Assembly: GCF_000023585.1 (NCBI RefSeq)
Contig: NC_012914.1
Location: 1,192,501-1,256,500 of the forward strand
DNA length: 64,000 nucleotides
Origin: Paenibacillus sp. JDR-2
Lineage (GTDB): Bacteria; Bacillota; Bacilli; Paenibacillales; Paenibacillaceae
Reading direction: 5' to 3'
Notes under the pieces: generated by a model
What the model was told of the DNA's origin: nothing
The model's input: the letters and a program-made list of their open reading frames with translations, nothing else
The model's database searches: none
In this document: one piece after another, positions 26,926 to 35,237 of the stretch
How positions within the stretch are numbered: the stretch's first letter is position 1
Layout of the letters: each line of letters begins with the position of its first letter
Position numbers and translations under genes: made by a program

Positions 26926-27789
26926 TTATGTCTTCATTTGACGCATGGATTCGCGGTAGGCGGAAGGGGATAAGCCGTAGAAACGGCGGAATTGCTTGGA
27001 GAAATACAAGGAGTCCTGGAGCCCGACAGACGCCGCTATCTGTTCGATAGTCAGCCCTTCTCGTTCCCTGATCATTTGCCGGGCCTTATCGATCCGGAGC
27101 TTGAGCAAGAACGTAATGGGCGATTCGCCTGTATAACGTTTGAATACGCGAGAAAGATAAGCACGATTGTAGCCGAAGGATTCGGCCATCTGCTCGATAG
27201 AAACAGGCTGGGCGTATTGGGTTGATAAGTAATGAATCATTTGCTGGATCAGCTTATCGGTGTCATCCATATTGGTCATAGCGGCATTATCTTCCGAAAG
27301 CTTATGGACCGTGCAAAATTCAGCCAGCAGCAGCTGCAAATAACCGGCGGCCTTCAGATGGGCTGCAGGATCGTTTTTGCGAAAAATGCTGAAAATGTGG
27401 TTGTACAGGACGCCTACGCGCCTTATCGCAGCCGTCTCGGCTACGGGATTGGCCACGGAGAAGCCAGCCGCCTGCGCAAGCTCGGCCGCCTGCGGGCCGT
27501 TAAAGGCGACCCAGCGGTACAGCCAGGGCTCGTCCGCGTTGGAGATATAGCTGACTAGCGCTTCCGGTTCGATTAGGAAGGTATCCCCTGCCTGAAGAGG
27601 ATAGCTTTTTCCCCCGCAGGTGAATTCCCCCTTCCCTTCAAGCACCGTATGCATGAGGTAAAAATCATATACTTTAGGTCCCCGCTGATGGGACGGTTTG
27701 GTTTGGCTCTCGCCTGCAAACAATACATTCATATGCTCGTTGTACGTAATGACGGGATTGGAAGCTACCTTATAAGTATCTTGCCTCAT
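26926..27789 (-). CDS. AraC family transcriptional regulator, probably of the gal operon
   Basis: About 287 residues: an N-terminal cupin sensor (GKGEFTCGGKSYPLQAGDTFLIEPE, about 50-75) and two C-terminal AraC helix-turn-helix units (SIEQMAESFGYNRAYLSRVFKRY and TIEQIAASVGLQDSLYFSKQF) ending in GLSPSAYRE. The start at 27789 is chosen because the cupin begins soon after and an AGGTG lies upstream; the open frame continues 53 codons further but that part overlaps the promoter region and reads as non-coding. It is divergent from galKET, so it is likely to sense galactose or a related sugar and control that operon (inference). Confidence 0.82.
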   Translation of the reverse strand: MRQDTYKVASNPVITYNEHMNVLFAGESQTKPSHQRGPKVYDFYLMHTVLEGKGEFTCGGKSYPLQAGDTFLIEPEALVSYISNADEPWLYRWVAFNGPQAAELAQAAGFSVANPVAETAAIRRVGVLYNHIFSIFRKNDPAAHLKAAGYLQLLLAEFCTVHKLSEDNAAMTNMDDTDKLIQQMIHYLSTQYAQPVSIEQMAESFGYNRAYLSRVFKRYTGESPITFLLKLRIDKARQMIREREGLTIEQIAASVGLQDSLYFSKQFRRFYGLSPSAYRESMRQMKT

Positions 27790-27863
27790 ATTTGACGGCA
27801 CCTGCCTTCTGGTGTGGGGTTTACAATAATCCCATATTATCATGCCAAGAGGGTTGCTGAAAG

Positions 27864-27881
27864 TCACATAAATCCATGTGA
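27864..27881. promoter_or_regulatory. Inverted repeat, candidate operator between araC-type gene and galK
   Basis: TCACAT-6-ATGTGA, a perfect 6-base inverted repeat centred at 27872.5, 19 bases before the galK -35. Placement suits an activator bound by the divergent regulator. Confidence 0.4.
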
Positions 27882-27899
27882 AAAGCACTTTGCGCCATT

Positions 27900-27927
27900 T
27901 TGCTCGCGTTATGGCTTGCGTTATACT
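27900..27927 (+). promoter_or_regulatory. Probable SigA promoter of galKET
   Basis: -35 TTGCTC (27900-27905), spacer 16, -10 TATACT (27922-27927). The weak -35 fits a promoter that needs an activator. Confidence 0.45.
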
Positions 27928-27980
27928 GAAATAGAACAAAGGCTTCAAAAATTATACAAAAAAAGGACTGTTGCAAGCAT

Positions 27981-29153
27981 ATGGCCTCTATCGAGCAGCT
28001 TACACAACAATTTATACAGCAATTCGGCGGAGAAGCCGCTGAGATCAAAGCTTTTCACGCACCAGGACGCGTCAATCTGATCGGCGAGCATACCGACTAT
28101 AACGGCGGTTACGTATTCCCGGCAGCACTTACGTTCGGCACGACTTTGCTTATCCGCAAGCGCGATGACCGCCAGCTTGGCCTCGCGACAACAAATTTCC
28201 CTTCCTCCAAATCGCTTGATATCGACAAAATCGCATTCGACGAAGCGGATGACTGGATGAACTATCCAAAGGGAATCGTTTACGAACTGGGGCAAAAGGG
28301 TATCCAATTCAGCAGCGGTTACGATCTGCTCTTCCACGGCGAAATTCCGAACGGCGCGGGCTTGTCCTCTTCAGCATCGATTGAAGTAGTAACAGCTTAC
28401 GCTTTGCTTACGATGGAAGGAAAGCCTACGGACACGGTTCAAATTGCGCTTCTGTCCCAGAAATCGGAGAACGAATTCAACGGCGTGCAATGCGGCATCA
28501 TGGACCAGTTCGCGGTGGCTAACGGCAAGAAGGACCACGCGATTCTGCTGATGTGCGATACGCTTGAATACGAGCTCGTTCCGTTCCAATCCGGCGCTTA
28601 CAAGCTGGTCATCGGCAACACGAACAAACGCCGCGGTCTGGTAGACTCCGCGTACAACGAGCGCCGCTCTCAATGCGAGCAGGCCGTTGTTGACCTGCAG
28701 GCGGCATTCCCTGAACTTAAGCTTCTGGGCCAAATCAATCTGGAGCAGTTCAACGCCAACAAACATCTGATCAAGGATGAAGTTGTCCGCAACCGTGCAC
28801 AGCACGTAGTCGAAGAGATCGACCGCGTTCTTCGTTCAATGGATGCCCTGAAAGCAAACGATCTCGAAGCGTTTGGCCAATACATGAACGGCTCGCACGA
28901 CTCGCTCCGCGATTTGTACGAAGTAACGGGTTCTGAGCTTGATGCGATGGTTGCTGCCGCACGCCAGGTTCCGGGTGTGCTTGGCTCCCGTATGACTGGC
29001 GCAGGCTTCGGCGGCTGTACCGTATCGCTTGTTCACGAAGACAGCATCGAACGCTTCAAGGAAGAAGTAGGACGCAAATATACGGAAGCAACGGGACTTA
29101 CTCCCGACTTCTACGTTTGCAGCATCGGCAATGGTGTAGAACAGCTTCAATAA
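27981..29153 (+). CDS. galK: Galactokinase
   Basis: A 390-residue GHMP kinase with all galactokinase signatures: GRVNLIGEHTDYNGGYVFP (about 30-48, galactokinase signature), GAGLSSSASIEV (about 119-130, ATP loop) and TGAGFGGCTVSLV (about 339-351). It phosphorylates alpha-D-galactose to galactose-1-phosphate, the first step of the Leloir pathway. First gene of galK-galE-galT. AAGGAC about 12 bases before the ATG is a weak ribosome site. Confidence 0.96.
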   Translation: MASIEQLTQQFIQQFGGEAAEIKAFHAPGRVNLIGEHTDYNGGYVFPAALTFGTTLLIRKRDDRQLGLATTNFPSSKSLDIDKIAFDEADDWMNYPKGIVYELGQKGIQFSSGYDLLFHGEIPNGAGLSSSASIEVVTAYALLTMEGKPTDTVQIALLSQKSENEFNGVQCGIMDQFAVANGKKDHAILLMCDTLEYELVPFQSGAYKLVIGNTNKRRGLVDSAYNERRSQCEQAVVDLQAAFPELKLLGQINLEQFNANKHLIKDEVVRNRAQHVVEEIDRVLRSMDALKANDLEAFGQYMNGSHDSLRDLYEVTGSELDAMVAAARQVPGVLGSRMTGAGFGGCTVSLVHEDSIERFKEEVGRKYTEATGLTPDFYVCSIGNGVEQLQ

Positions 29154-29175
29154 TATAAAACATAGAGAAAGTGGG

Positions 29176-30171
29176 ATGAGGAGTATGGCAGTATTAGTAA
29201 CCGGAGGAGCGGGCTATATCGGTTCGCACGCCGTGGCTGCTCTTGCAGAACGCGGAGAAGAAATCGTAGTAGTCGATAATCTGCAGCAAGGTCACCGCGA
29301 GGCGGTTGTTGGAGGCAAGCTGTACGTAGGCGACCTTCGCGACGCAGAATTTATGGATACGGTGTTTAAAGAAAACAAGATTGACGCAGTTATTCACTTC
29401 GCTGCAAACTCGCTGGTTGGCGAGAGCATGACAAACCCTGCGAAATATTATCATAACAATGTGTACGGTACGCTCTGCCTGCTGGAAAAAATGATTGAGC
29501 ATGACGTAAAGAAGATCGTCTTCTCATCGACGGCGGCAACTTACGGCGAGCCCGAGAACGTGCCGATCGACGAATTCGACCGCACGCTTCCGACAAACAC
29601 TTACGGCGAAACAAAGCTGGCAATGGAAAAAATGATGAAGTGGTTCGATGTCGCTCATGGCCTCAAATACGTATCGCTTCGTTACTTCAATGCGGCAGGC
29701 GCTCACGCCAGCGGCAAAATCGGTGAAGACCATAGCCCTGAAACCCATCTGATTCCGATCGTGCTCCAGGCAGCGCTTGGCCAACGTCCGCATATCTCGG
29801 TATTCGGCGATGATTACGCAACGCCGGACGGCACTTGCATCCGCGATTATATCCATGTCAGCGACCTCGCCGACGCCCATGTCCTTGCCGTAGATAAGCT
29901 TCGTCAAGGCTCGGAGAGCGCGATTTATAACCTCGGCAACGGCCAAGGCTTCTCCGTTAAAGAAGTGATTGAGATTGCCCGCAAGGTAACGGAGCGCGAG
30001 ATCAAAGCGGTTATCGAGCCTCGCCGCGCAGGCGACCCGGCTACGCTTGTTGCATCTTCGGCACGTGCCCGCAAGGAGCTCGGCTGGAACCCGTCCCGCG
30101 CGAACCTTGAGGATATTATCCGCAGCGCCTGGAACTGGCACGTCAATCACCCTAACGGTTACAGCAACTAA
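29176..30171 (+). CDS. galE: UDP-glucose 4-epimerase
   Basis: A 331-residue extended SDR: VLVTGGAGYIGSHAV (cofactor loop, about 6-20), SSTAATYG (Ser near 121) and YGETKLAMEK (Tyr/Lys near 147/151). Two further blocks typical of GalE are RYFNAAGA and DYIHVSDLA. It interconverts UDP-galactose and UDP-glucose. An ATG two codons downstream (MAVLV) could equally be the start. It lies 22 bases after galK. Confidence 0.96.
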   Translation: MRSMAVLVTGGAGYIGSHAVAALAERGEEIVVVDNLQQGHREAVVGGKLYVGDLRDAEFMDTVFKENKIDAVIHFAANSLVGESMTNPAKYYHNNVYGTLCLLEKMIEHDVKKIVFSSTAATYGEPENVPIDEFDRTLPTNTYGETKLAMEKMMKWFDVAHGLKYVSLRYFNAAGAHASGKIGEDHSPETHLIPIVLQAALGQRPHISVFGDDYATPDGTCIRDYIHVSDLADAHVLAVDKLRQGSESAIYNLGNGQGFSVKEVIEIARKVTEREIKAVIEPRRAGDPATLVASSARARKELGWNPSRANLEDIIRSAWNWHVNHPNGYSN

Positions 30172-30207
30172 GCAGCCGCTTAGGAACGGAAAGGAGCTTT
30201 TTACATC

Positions 30208-31797
30208 ATGACAGTCAAAGAAAATACGGCCGTTACCGCAGCGGATGCGCTTGTCCTAATCGACAGGCTTGTCCAATTTGCCCTTCGTCAAGGGATGATT
30301 GAACCGCTTGACGCGAACTATTCGCGTAATGCGCTGCTGGATCTGTTCAAGTTCACGGAGCCGCATGAAGGCGAGATTCCGGATGAAGAGCTGGACAGCC
30401 CCGTATCGCTGCTTGAACCATTGCTCGATTACGGATATTCGATTGGTCTAATCGAAGACAACATTCTGACTTACCGCGATTTGCTGGATGCCCGCATCAT
30501 GGGGCTGCTTATGCCGCGTCCCTCCGAAGCTGCGGCTGCGTTCCGCAAGACAACGGCCGAAGCCGGGATCAAAGCGGCAACGGACGCTTTTTACAAGCTG
30601 AGCATCGATTCCAACTACATCCGGATGGACCGCATTCAGAAAAATAAATACTGGCTGCACGAAACCGAGTACGGCGAGCTGGAAATTACGATCAATCTGT
30701 CGAAGCCAGAGAAGGATCCAAAGGAAATTGCGCTGCTCAAAACCTTGCCGCAGGCGCATTACCCGAAATGTCTGCTCTGCGAGCAGAACGTCGGCTACGC
30801 CGGCCGCGCGGATCACCCGGCTCGTCAGAATCTTCGCGTATTGCCGCTGACGCTGGATAATCAGCAATGGTACTTCCAATATTCGCCGTATGTTTACTAT
30901 AACGAGCACAGCATCGTGTTCAAAGGCGCCCATGAACCTATGGTGATCTCTCATGGCACCTTCAAGCGCCTGCTGGACTTCGTGGAGCAGTTCTCTCATT
31001 ATTTCATCGGCTCCAATGCCGATTTGCCGATCGTTGGCGGCTCGATTCTGAGCCATGACCACTTCCAGGCTGGACGCCATACCTTCCCGATGGAGAAGGC
31101 AAAACCGGTAGCTTCGTTTACGGATCCTTCCTTGCCGGGCGTACGCTTCAGCATCGTCAACTGGCCGATGTCGGTTGTTCGCGTAAACGGCGCTTCCAAG
31201 GACGATGTCCTGCAGGCAGCATGCCGGATGCTCGATACATGGCGCGGCTACAGCGACGAAGCGGTTGACGTGCTTGCTTTTACGGCCAATGGCGACGGTT
31301 CGCTGACACCGCATAATACAATCACCCCGATTGCAAGACTGCTTGATGACGGTGCTTACGAGATTGATCTCGTGCTCCGCAACAACCGGACCAGCGAAGA
31401 GCATCCGATGGGGATTTTCCACCCCCATCAGCACTTGCATCATATCAAGAAAGAAAATATCGGCCTGATTGAGGTTATGGGGCTGGCCGTGCTCCCTGGC
31501 CGCTTGAAGGCGGAGCTTGAGCAGATTGCCGGTTATCTGACCGGCAAGACCGAAGCGCTCCATAACGAGCTGCACGGCACGGATCATCCGCTTTATCTCC
31601 ATGCGGAATGGATTGAATCGCTGGTAGCCCGCTATGGCGCTTCCAATACGGATGAACAGGCACAAGCTATCGTGGAAGGCGAGACCGGCGCCAAGTTCTC
31701 CGAGGTATTGAAGGACGCAGGCGTGTTCAAGCAAACCGAAGAAGGCTATGCCGCATTCCAGCGTTTCCTGGCTGCATTTGGCCTGAAGCAAGCCTAA
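30208..31797 (+). CDS. galT: Galactose-1-phosphate uridylyltransferase (class II)
   Basis: A 529-residue protein of the Firmicutes-type GalT (class II), longer than the proteobacterial enzyme. Blocks: LLCEQNVGYAGRADHPARQNLR (about 190), SHDHFQAGRHTFPME (about 280-294) and FHPHQHLHHIKKENIGLIEVMG (about 400-421). It transfers UMP from UDP-glucose to galactose-1-phosphate. Third gene of the operon, 36 bases after galE, preceded by GGAAAGGAG; an intrinsic terminator closes the unit at 31811. Codon use is strongly GC-biased in the third position, giving a long antisense shadow frame. Confidence 0.95.
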   Translation: MTVKENTAVTAADALVLIDRLVQFALRQGMIEPLDANYSRNALLDLFKFTEPHEGEIPDEELDSPVSLLEPLLDYGYSIGLIEDNILTYRDLLDARIMGLLMPRPSEAAAAFRKTTAEAGIKAATDAFYKLSIDSNYIRMDRIQKNKYWLHETEYGELEITINLSKPEKDPKEIALLKTLPQAHYPKCLLCEQNVGYAGRADHPARQNLRVLPLTLDNQQWYFQYSPYVYYNEHSIVFKGAHEPMVISHGTFKRLLDFVEQFSHYFIGSNADLPIVGGSILSHDHFQAGRHTFPMEKAKPVASFTDPSLPGVRFSIVNWPMSVVRVNGASKDDVLQAACRMLDTWRGYSDEAVDVLAFTANGDGSLTPHNTITPIARLLDDGAYEIDLVLRNNRTSEEHPMGIFHPHQHLHHIKKENIGLIEVMGLAVLPGRLKAELEQIAGYLTGKTEALHNELHGTDHPLYLHAEWIESLVARYGASNTDEQAQAIVEGETGAKFSEVLKDAGVFKQTEEGYAAFQRFLAAFGLKQA

Positions 31798-31810
31798 TAT
31801 TGTAGGTCTA

Positions 31811-31853
31811 AAGCCGTCGTATTGCCCTAGGGACATGTACGACGGCTTTTTTT
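31811..31853 (+). terminator. Terminator of galKET
   Basis: AAGCCGTCGTA / TACGACGGCTT around a 16-base loop, then seven T. Confidence 0.9.
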
Positions 31854-32050
31854 ATATGAGGAATGTGCAATAATACAAATCTGTAAAGAAATTAATTTGT
31901 AAATCGAAAAAAATTATGGTATTTTTTATATGAAAATATAAACTATTCGCATTGTTATATTTTTAATGAAAGATACGTGTTCTTTTTTTGATAAAGGGGA
32001 AAGTCAACGCTTATCTGGAGCATTTATTTCAGGTTAACGGAGGGGTCAAG

Positions 32051-32521
32051 ATGCCGGAAGCAATTATGCCTTTAGATGATTTCTTGCAGCTGAATGCCGA
32101 GGAGCAGATCGAAAAGCTAAAGCGCTGGAAGATGGACTATACGCTTAAGGATATTCGGGAAGCTTGGAATTTCAAGCATTCGGCGCAATATTATATGCTG
32201 CTCAAGAAGCTGCGGATTTACGAGCGCGTGGTGAATAAATCAGATAAGTTTTACCCGATGCAGGACCAGCTGCTGGTTCAACAGGGCGGAGCCAAGGAAC
32301 GCACCTGGAGAGGCCGCAGCACTTATACCCAGCAGGATGAACAGCCGGCAGACCATTTCAACTATCAGTTGAATACAACGCTTACAGGCTCGGAACTGGC
32401 GGAAAAGCTTGAGCGTCTGGCGTTCTTCCTGAAGGGGGAGCAGAAGCCGGTGCAAATCAGCTTGACCATCGAATCGGCTGAAGCCGGGGCTTCTATGGAA
32501 GCCGAGGAAACAAACGAATAA
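32051..32521 (+). CDS. Unknown protein, about 156 residues
   Basis: A hydrophilic protein beginning MPEAIMPLDDFLQLNAEEQI. The N-terminal third has LKRWKMDYTLKDIREAWNFKHSAQYYMLLKKLRI, two helices that could form a helix-turn-helix; the middle is polar (KERTWRGRSTYTQQDEQ) and the end is acidic. I do not recognise the family. The start at 32051 is set by GGAGGGG 5 bases before the ATG; an upstream TTG at 31988 is unsupported. The 200 bases before it are AT-rich and hold a promoter I cannot define. Closed by a strong terminator. Confidence 0.55.
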   Translation: MPEAIMPLDDFLQLNAEEQIEKLKRWKMDYTLKDIREAWNFKHSAQYYMLLKKLRIYERVVNKSDKFYPMQDQLLVQQGGAKERTWRGRSTYTQQDEQPADHFNYQLNTTLTGSELAEKLERLAFFLKGEQKPVQISLTIESAEAGASMEAEETNE

Positions 32522-32527
32522 GGCAGC

Positions 32528-32569
32528 AAAAGAGGAGCTCTGATTGGGATAGGAGCTCCTCTTTTTTTT
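32528..32569 (+). terminator. Intrinsic terminator
   Basis: AAAGAGGAGCTC / GAGCTCCTCTTT with a 12-base loop, then T-run. Confidence 0.9.
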
Positions 32570-32647
32570 CTTCATGCTCGGTTATTGAACATATGTCTAA
32601 AAAATGCTAGTTAATGCCTGTTAGTGGTAAAGATTGTAATAATTATT

Positions 32648-32759
32648 GTTACTTTCAGAGTACGGCTAACATAAAGCTAGGACTGAAGGCTTCGTGCTGA
32701 AGTCCGATGGGCGTACAAGAAAGCACCGGCAGGTTTGACGCCTGCCGGTGCTTTCTTGT
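32648..32759 (+). ncRNA. Possible small RNA ending in a 19-bp terminator-like hairpin
   Basis: Between two terminators, with no gene on the plus strand, the segment carries a candidate promoter (TTGTTA, 15 bases, TAACAT near 32648-32675), a hairpin GGACT/AGTCC (32681-32705) and a perfect 19-bp stem ACAAGAAAGCACCGGCAGG with its complement at 32715-32759. That last hairpin can also end the minus-strand UPF0435 gene. Promoter spacing is poor, so this is speculative. I match it to no known RNA family. Confidence 0.3.
32715..32759. terminator. Strong 19-bp hairpin, terminator of the UPF0435 gene
   Basis: Perfect stem, positions 32715-32733 with 32741-32759, loop TTTGACG. It lies 7 bases past the stop of the minus-strand gene. 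Confidence 0.75.
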
Positions 32760-32765
32760 TTGACT

Positions 32766-32993
32766 CTATTTACCGCGCAGCCTGCCAAGCTCCGATACAA
32801 GGGCTTCAACCTCGCTGATGCTGAATTTATCCTTTGAAGCTACAACTTCGTACAAATCGCGGATATCCTCGTATTGATCAATGTTGAAGTGGGAAGCCTG
32901 CATCGCTGCCGCTGTCGCCATTCTTAGCTTTGTTTTGATGGTCTCGATCATATACTCCACGTTTTGCTGGGTTTGTTCTTCCAGATTCACCAT
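32766..32993 (-). CDS. UPF0435 / DUF1128 family protein
   Basis: A 75-residue protein with the family pattern: NVEYMIETIKTKLRMATAAAM, FNIDQYEDIRDLYEVV and KDKFSISEVEALVSELGRLR. It corresponds to Bacillus YfkK, of unknown function. Start: ATG at 32993 with GAGGGG about 7 bases upstream; an ATG six codons earlier overlaps that site. Divergent from the yyaC gene. Confidence 0.85.
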   Translation of the reverse strand: MVNLEEQTQQNVEYMIETIKTKLRMATAAAMQASHFNIDQYEDIRDLYEVVASKDKFSISEVEALVSELGRLRGK

Positions 32994-33072
32994 GATTAGT
33001 CCCCTCTCCATACTTACTACTTGTCATTATTCTCGCCATTGTAACATATTTCACGCATCCCATGCCCGTAAA

Positions 33073-33102
33073 TTGAACCATACTGTGTAATTCGGGTACA
33101 AT
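33073..33102 (+). promoter_or_regulatory. Probable promoter of the yyaC operon
   Basis: -35 TTGAAC (33073-33078), 18-base spacer, -10 TACAAT (33097-33102). It could be SigA; a sporulation sigma factor is also conceivable given the gene. Confidence 0.45.
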
Positions 33103-33144
33103 GAAAGAAACTACCATTTGTACGAACATAAAGCAGGTGTATTC

Positions 33145-33705
33145 ATGTCAGGAAAGGCAATCGATCAAGCGGATAACGGAGTGGAGGGCCTTCAGGCATT
33201 TTTGGCTCATGTTGCCGGGAGACATCCTGACCGGAGCAGGGTCGTATTCCTATGTATCGGTACGGACCGCTCTACGGGAGACAGCTTTGGCCCTTTGGTG
33301 GGCACCAAGCTGGAAGAACGGGGTTGGCCTTATGTCTTCGGAACATTAAAGCAGCCCTGTGACGCAAAGCGGTTCGCAGAAGCGCTGGAACAATCGGCGG
33401 AGCGGGAGCATGCCGTAATTATCGCGGTTGATGCCTGTCTCGGCAAACCGCTGTCCGTTGGAAAGTATATTACTGCGGAAGGGCCGCTTACGCCAGGTCA
33501 GGCAACGGGGGCTCGGCTGCCCGCTGTTGGAGATTACAGCATTGCCGGTGTCGTTAATGCCAGCAGTCATAAGCCTTACATGACGCTTCAGACGACCTCG
33601 CTGTACACCGTCATGCAGATGGCTGAGACGGTTGCAGAGCTGGTGGATCAGGCATGGAAGCAAGCTTCCGGCTTGGCTGGACAAATAACTTTTTCAAAGG
33701 GGTAA
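33145..33705 (+). CDS. yyaC: Spore protease YyaC
   Basis: A 186-residue member of the YyaC family, related to the GPR germination protease: FLCIGTDRSTGDSFGPLVGTKL (about 34-55), VIIAVDACLGKP (about 92-103), and the C-terminal GDYSIAGVVNASSHKPYMTLQTTSLYTV (about 131-158). Such proteins are made in sporulation; the exact role of YyaC is not settled. Start: ATG at 33145 with AGGTG 6-7 bases before it; the longer frame from 33118 lacks such a site. First of four co-oriented genes (to 36425) with spacings of 4, 21 and 31 bases. Confidence 0.85.
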   Translation: MSGKAIDQADNGVEGLQAFLAHVAGRHPDRSRVVFLCIGTDRSTGDSFGPLVGTKLEERGWPYVFGTLKQPCDAKRFAEALEQSAEREHAVIIAVDACLGKPLSVGKYITAEGPLTPGQATGARLPAVGDYSIAGVVNASSHKPYMTLQTTSLYTVMQMAETVAELVDQAWKQASGLAGQITFSKG

Positions 33706-33709
33706 AACA

Positions 33710-34537
33710 ATGACGCAACTTACAATCGCCAATCACACGATCACGCTGCCAAGCGGTATCTCGTTAGCTTATTATGATTCCAAGACGGTTCAACAGCCGG
33801 TTGTAGTGCTTCTTCACGGCTATTGCGGGAGCTCCGCCTATTGGGAGCAGGTTGTAGAGCCTCTTGCCCGACATGCCCGCATTATTGCGCTCGATCTGCG
33901 CGGACATGGCCGCTCTTCCGGGGAGACTGGACCGGAAGAGACGAATGCTATGGAATTGTATGCAGACGATCTGTCTGCCATGCTGGATCAATTGAAAATA
34001 AACAAGGCCTGCGTTCTCGGCCATTCGCTTGGAGGATATATTACGCTTGCGTTTGCCGAGCGCTTTGAAGAGAAGCTGTCTGCGTTTGGGCTAGTTCATT
34101 CAACGCCATTGCCCGACAGCGATGCGGCGAAGGAAAACAGGGACAATGCCGTAGCCGCGATCAAGAAGGACGGCGTAGGCGCGTTTGTAGAGGGCCTTGT
34201 TCCGAAGCTTTATTCCCCGGACAATAAATCAGCGATGCCGGATCAGGTAGAACGTTCCATTGCCATTGGCAGAGGGACAAGCGCGTCTGGTGCGATTGGC
34301 GCAGCCAAAGGGATGAAGGAGCGTCCCGACCGTACGGAGGTGCTGAAGCAGACCTCGCTGCCGGTACTGCTCCTGGCGGGCGAGCAGGATCAAATTATTC
34401 CCGTGGAACGCACCTTTGTTATCGACGGAGCAAACGTTACCCGCGAGAAGCTTGCGGAAGCCGGCCATATGGGCATGGTGGAGCGTCCTGAAGCTTTTGC
34501 GGAAGCAGTCCTGCGTTTCATAAATAAGCTTAATTAG
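33710..34537 (+). CDS. Alpha/beta hydrolase
   Basis: A 275-residue alpha/beta hydrolase: oxyanion-hole motif LLHGYCGSSAYW (about 27-38), nucleophile elbow LGHSLGGYITL (about 101-111), acid in LAGEQDQIIPV (about 224) and His in AGHMGMVERPEAF (about 253). The pattern is that of the broad 3-oxoadipate enol-lactonase/haloperoxidase-like group; the substrate is unknown. It starts 4 bases after the yyaC stop with AAAGGGG as ribosome site, so it is co-expressed. Confidence 0.85.
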   Translation: MTQLTIANHTITLPSGISLAYYDSKTVQQPVVVLLHGYCGSSAYWEQVVEPLARHARIIALDLRGHGRSSGETGPEETNAMELYADDLSAMLDQLKINKACVLGHSLGGYITLAFAERFEEKLSAFGLVHSTPLPDSDAAKENRDNAVAAIKKDGVGAFVEGLVPKLYSPDNKSAMPDQVERSIAIGRGTSASGAIGAAKGMKERPDRTEVLKQTSLPVLLLAGEQDQIIPVERTFVIDGANVTREKLAEAGHMGMVERPEAFAEAVLRFINKLN

Positions 34538-34558
34538 CCAATAGGGGAGGGGAACAGG

Positions 34559-35206
34559 TTGTTTCGTCGAGACTACTTAATGAACATGATCGAACAGATG
34601 ACGGAAGCCGTCGGGCAAATATTGCAGTTAAAGCGGGAGCTTAAACATCAGGATGCCCTGCTCGTAATCGATGAGCTGCTGGATAAAAGGTTTGGACTTA
34701 GCGGTAAGCTGATCCGTTCCTTGTCCGATAAGGATCTGATGGCGGTGCTGACTACAAACGGCGTTATGGAGACGGACAAAATACAGGCTATAGCCGTAAC
34801 CCTGAAGCAAGAGTCGGATCTGCATGCCGAGCTTGGCAACGAAGACGCCAGCTTTGCTTCCGGTTTAAAGGCGCTGCAGCTCTTTATGAGGCTGTCGTTA
34901 GTTGACGCCGAGCCTACGCTTGTGAACCCTTCGAAGGAAGCCGGTCAGCTGCTGGAGCAGTTAAAAGCTTATGAGCTGCCTAACCATACCAAGCAGCTGC
35001 AAGCCGAATGGCTGGAGGGGGAAGGACAGTTCGCAGGAGCGGAGGATGTCCTATATGAGCTTATGGAAGATGAAGCGGTAACTGGCGAAGAGGTCGAAGC
35101 CTTCTACCGCCGCTTGTTATATTATGACGACGAGAAGCTGGAAGCCGGCGGATTGCCGCGTGAGGAAGTCCAATACGGGCTGGATTCTTTAGCAACAAAT
35201 AAATAA
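34559..35206 (+). CDS. DUF6483-like helical protein, unknown function
   Basis: A 215-residue acidic, all-helical protein beginning MFRRDYLMNMIEQMTEAVGQ and showing a helical hairpin pattern in LKALQLFMRLS, LEQLKAYELP and EEVEAFYRRLLYY, as in tetratricopeptide-like folds. The start matches proteins annotated as DUF6483 in Paenibacillus; no function is known. TTG start at 34559 with GGGGAGGGG 6 bases upstream. Third gene of the yyaC operon. Confidence 0.6.
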   Translation: MFRRDYLMNMIEQMTEAVGQILQLKRELKHQDALLVIDELLDKRFGLSGKLIRSLSDKDLMAVLTTNGVMETDKIQAIAVTLKQESDLHAELGNEDASFASGLKALQLFMRLSLVDAEPTLVNPSKEAGQLLEQLKAYELPNHTKQLQAEWLEGEGQFAGAEDVLYELMEDEAVTGEEVEAFYRRLLYYDDEKLEAGGLPREEVQYGLDSLATNK

Positions 35207-35237
35207 AAGCAAAGATCTATGGGAGTGACTTTTCAAT

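Noticed and set aside
27876..27894. Catabolite-response element (cre) before galK
   Set aside because: TGAAAAGCACTTTG resembles cre but lacks the central CG.
30448..31836. 462-codon open frame on the minus strand
   Set aside because: Antisense of galT; it runs through the galT terminator and is rich in Arg, His and Cys like other shadow frames.
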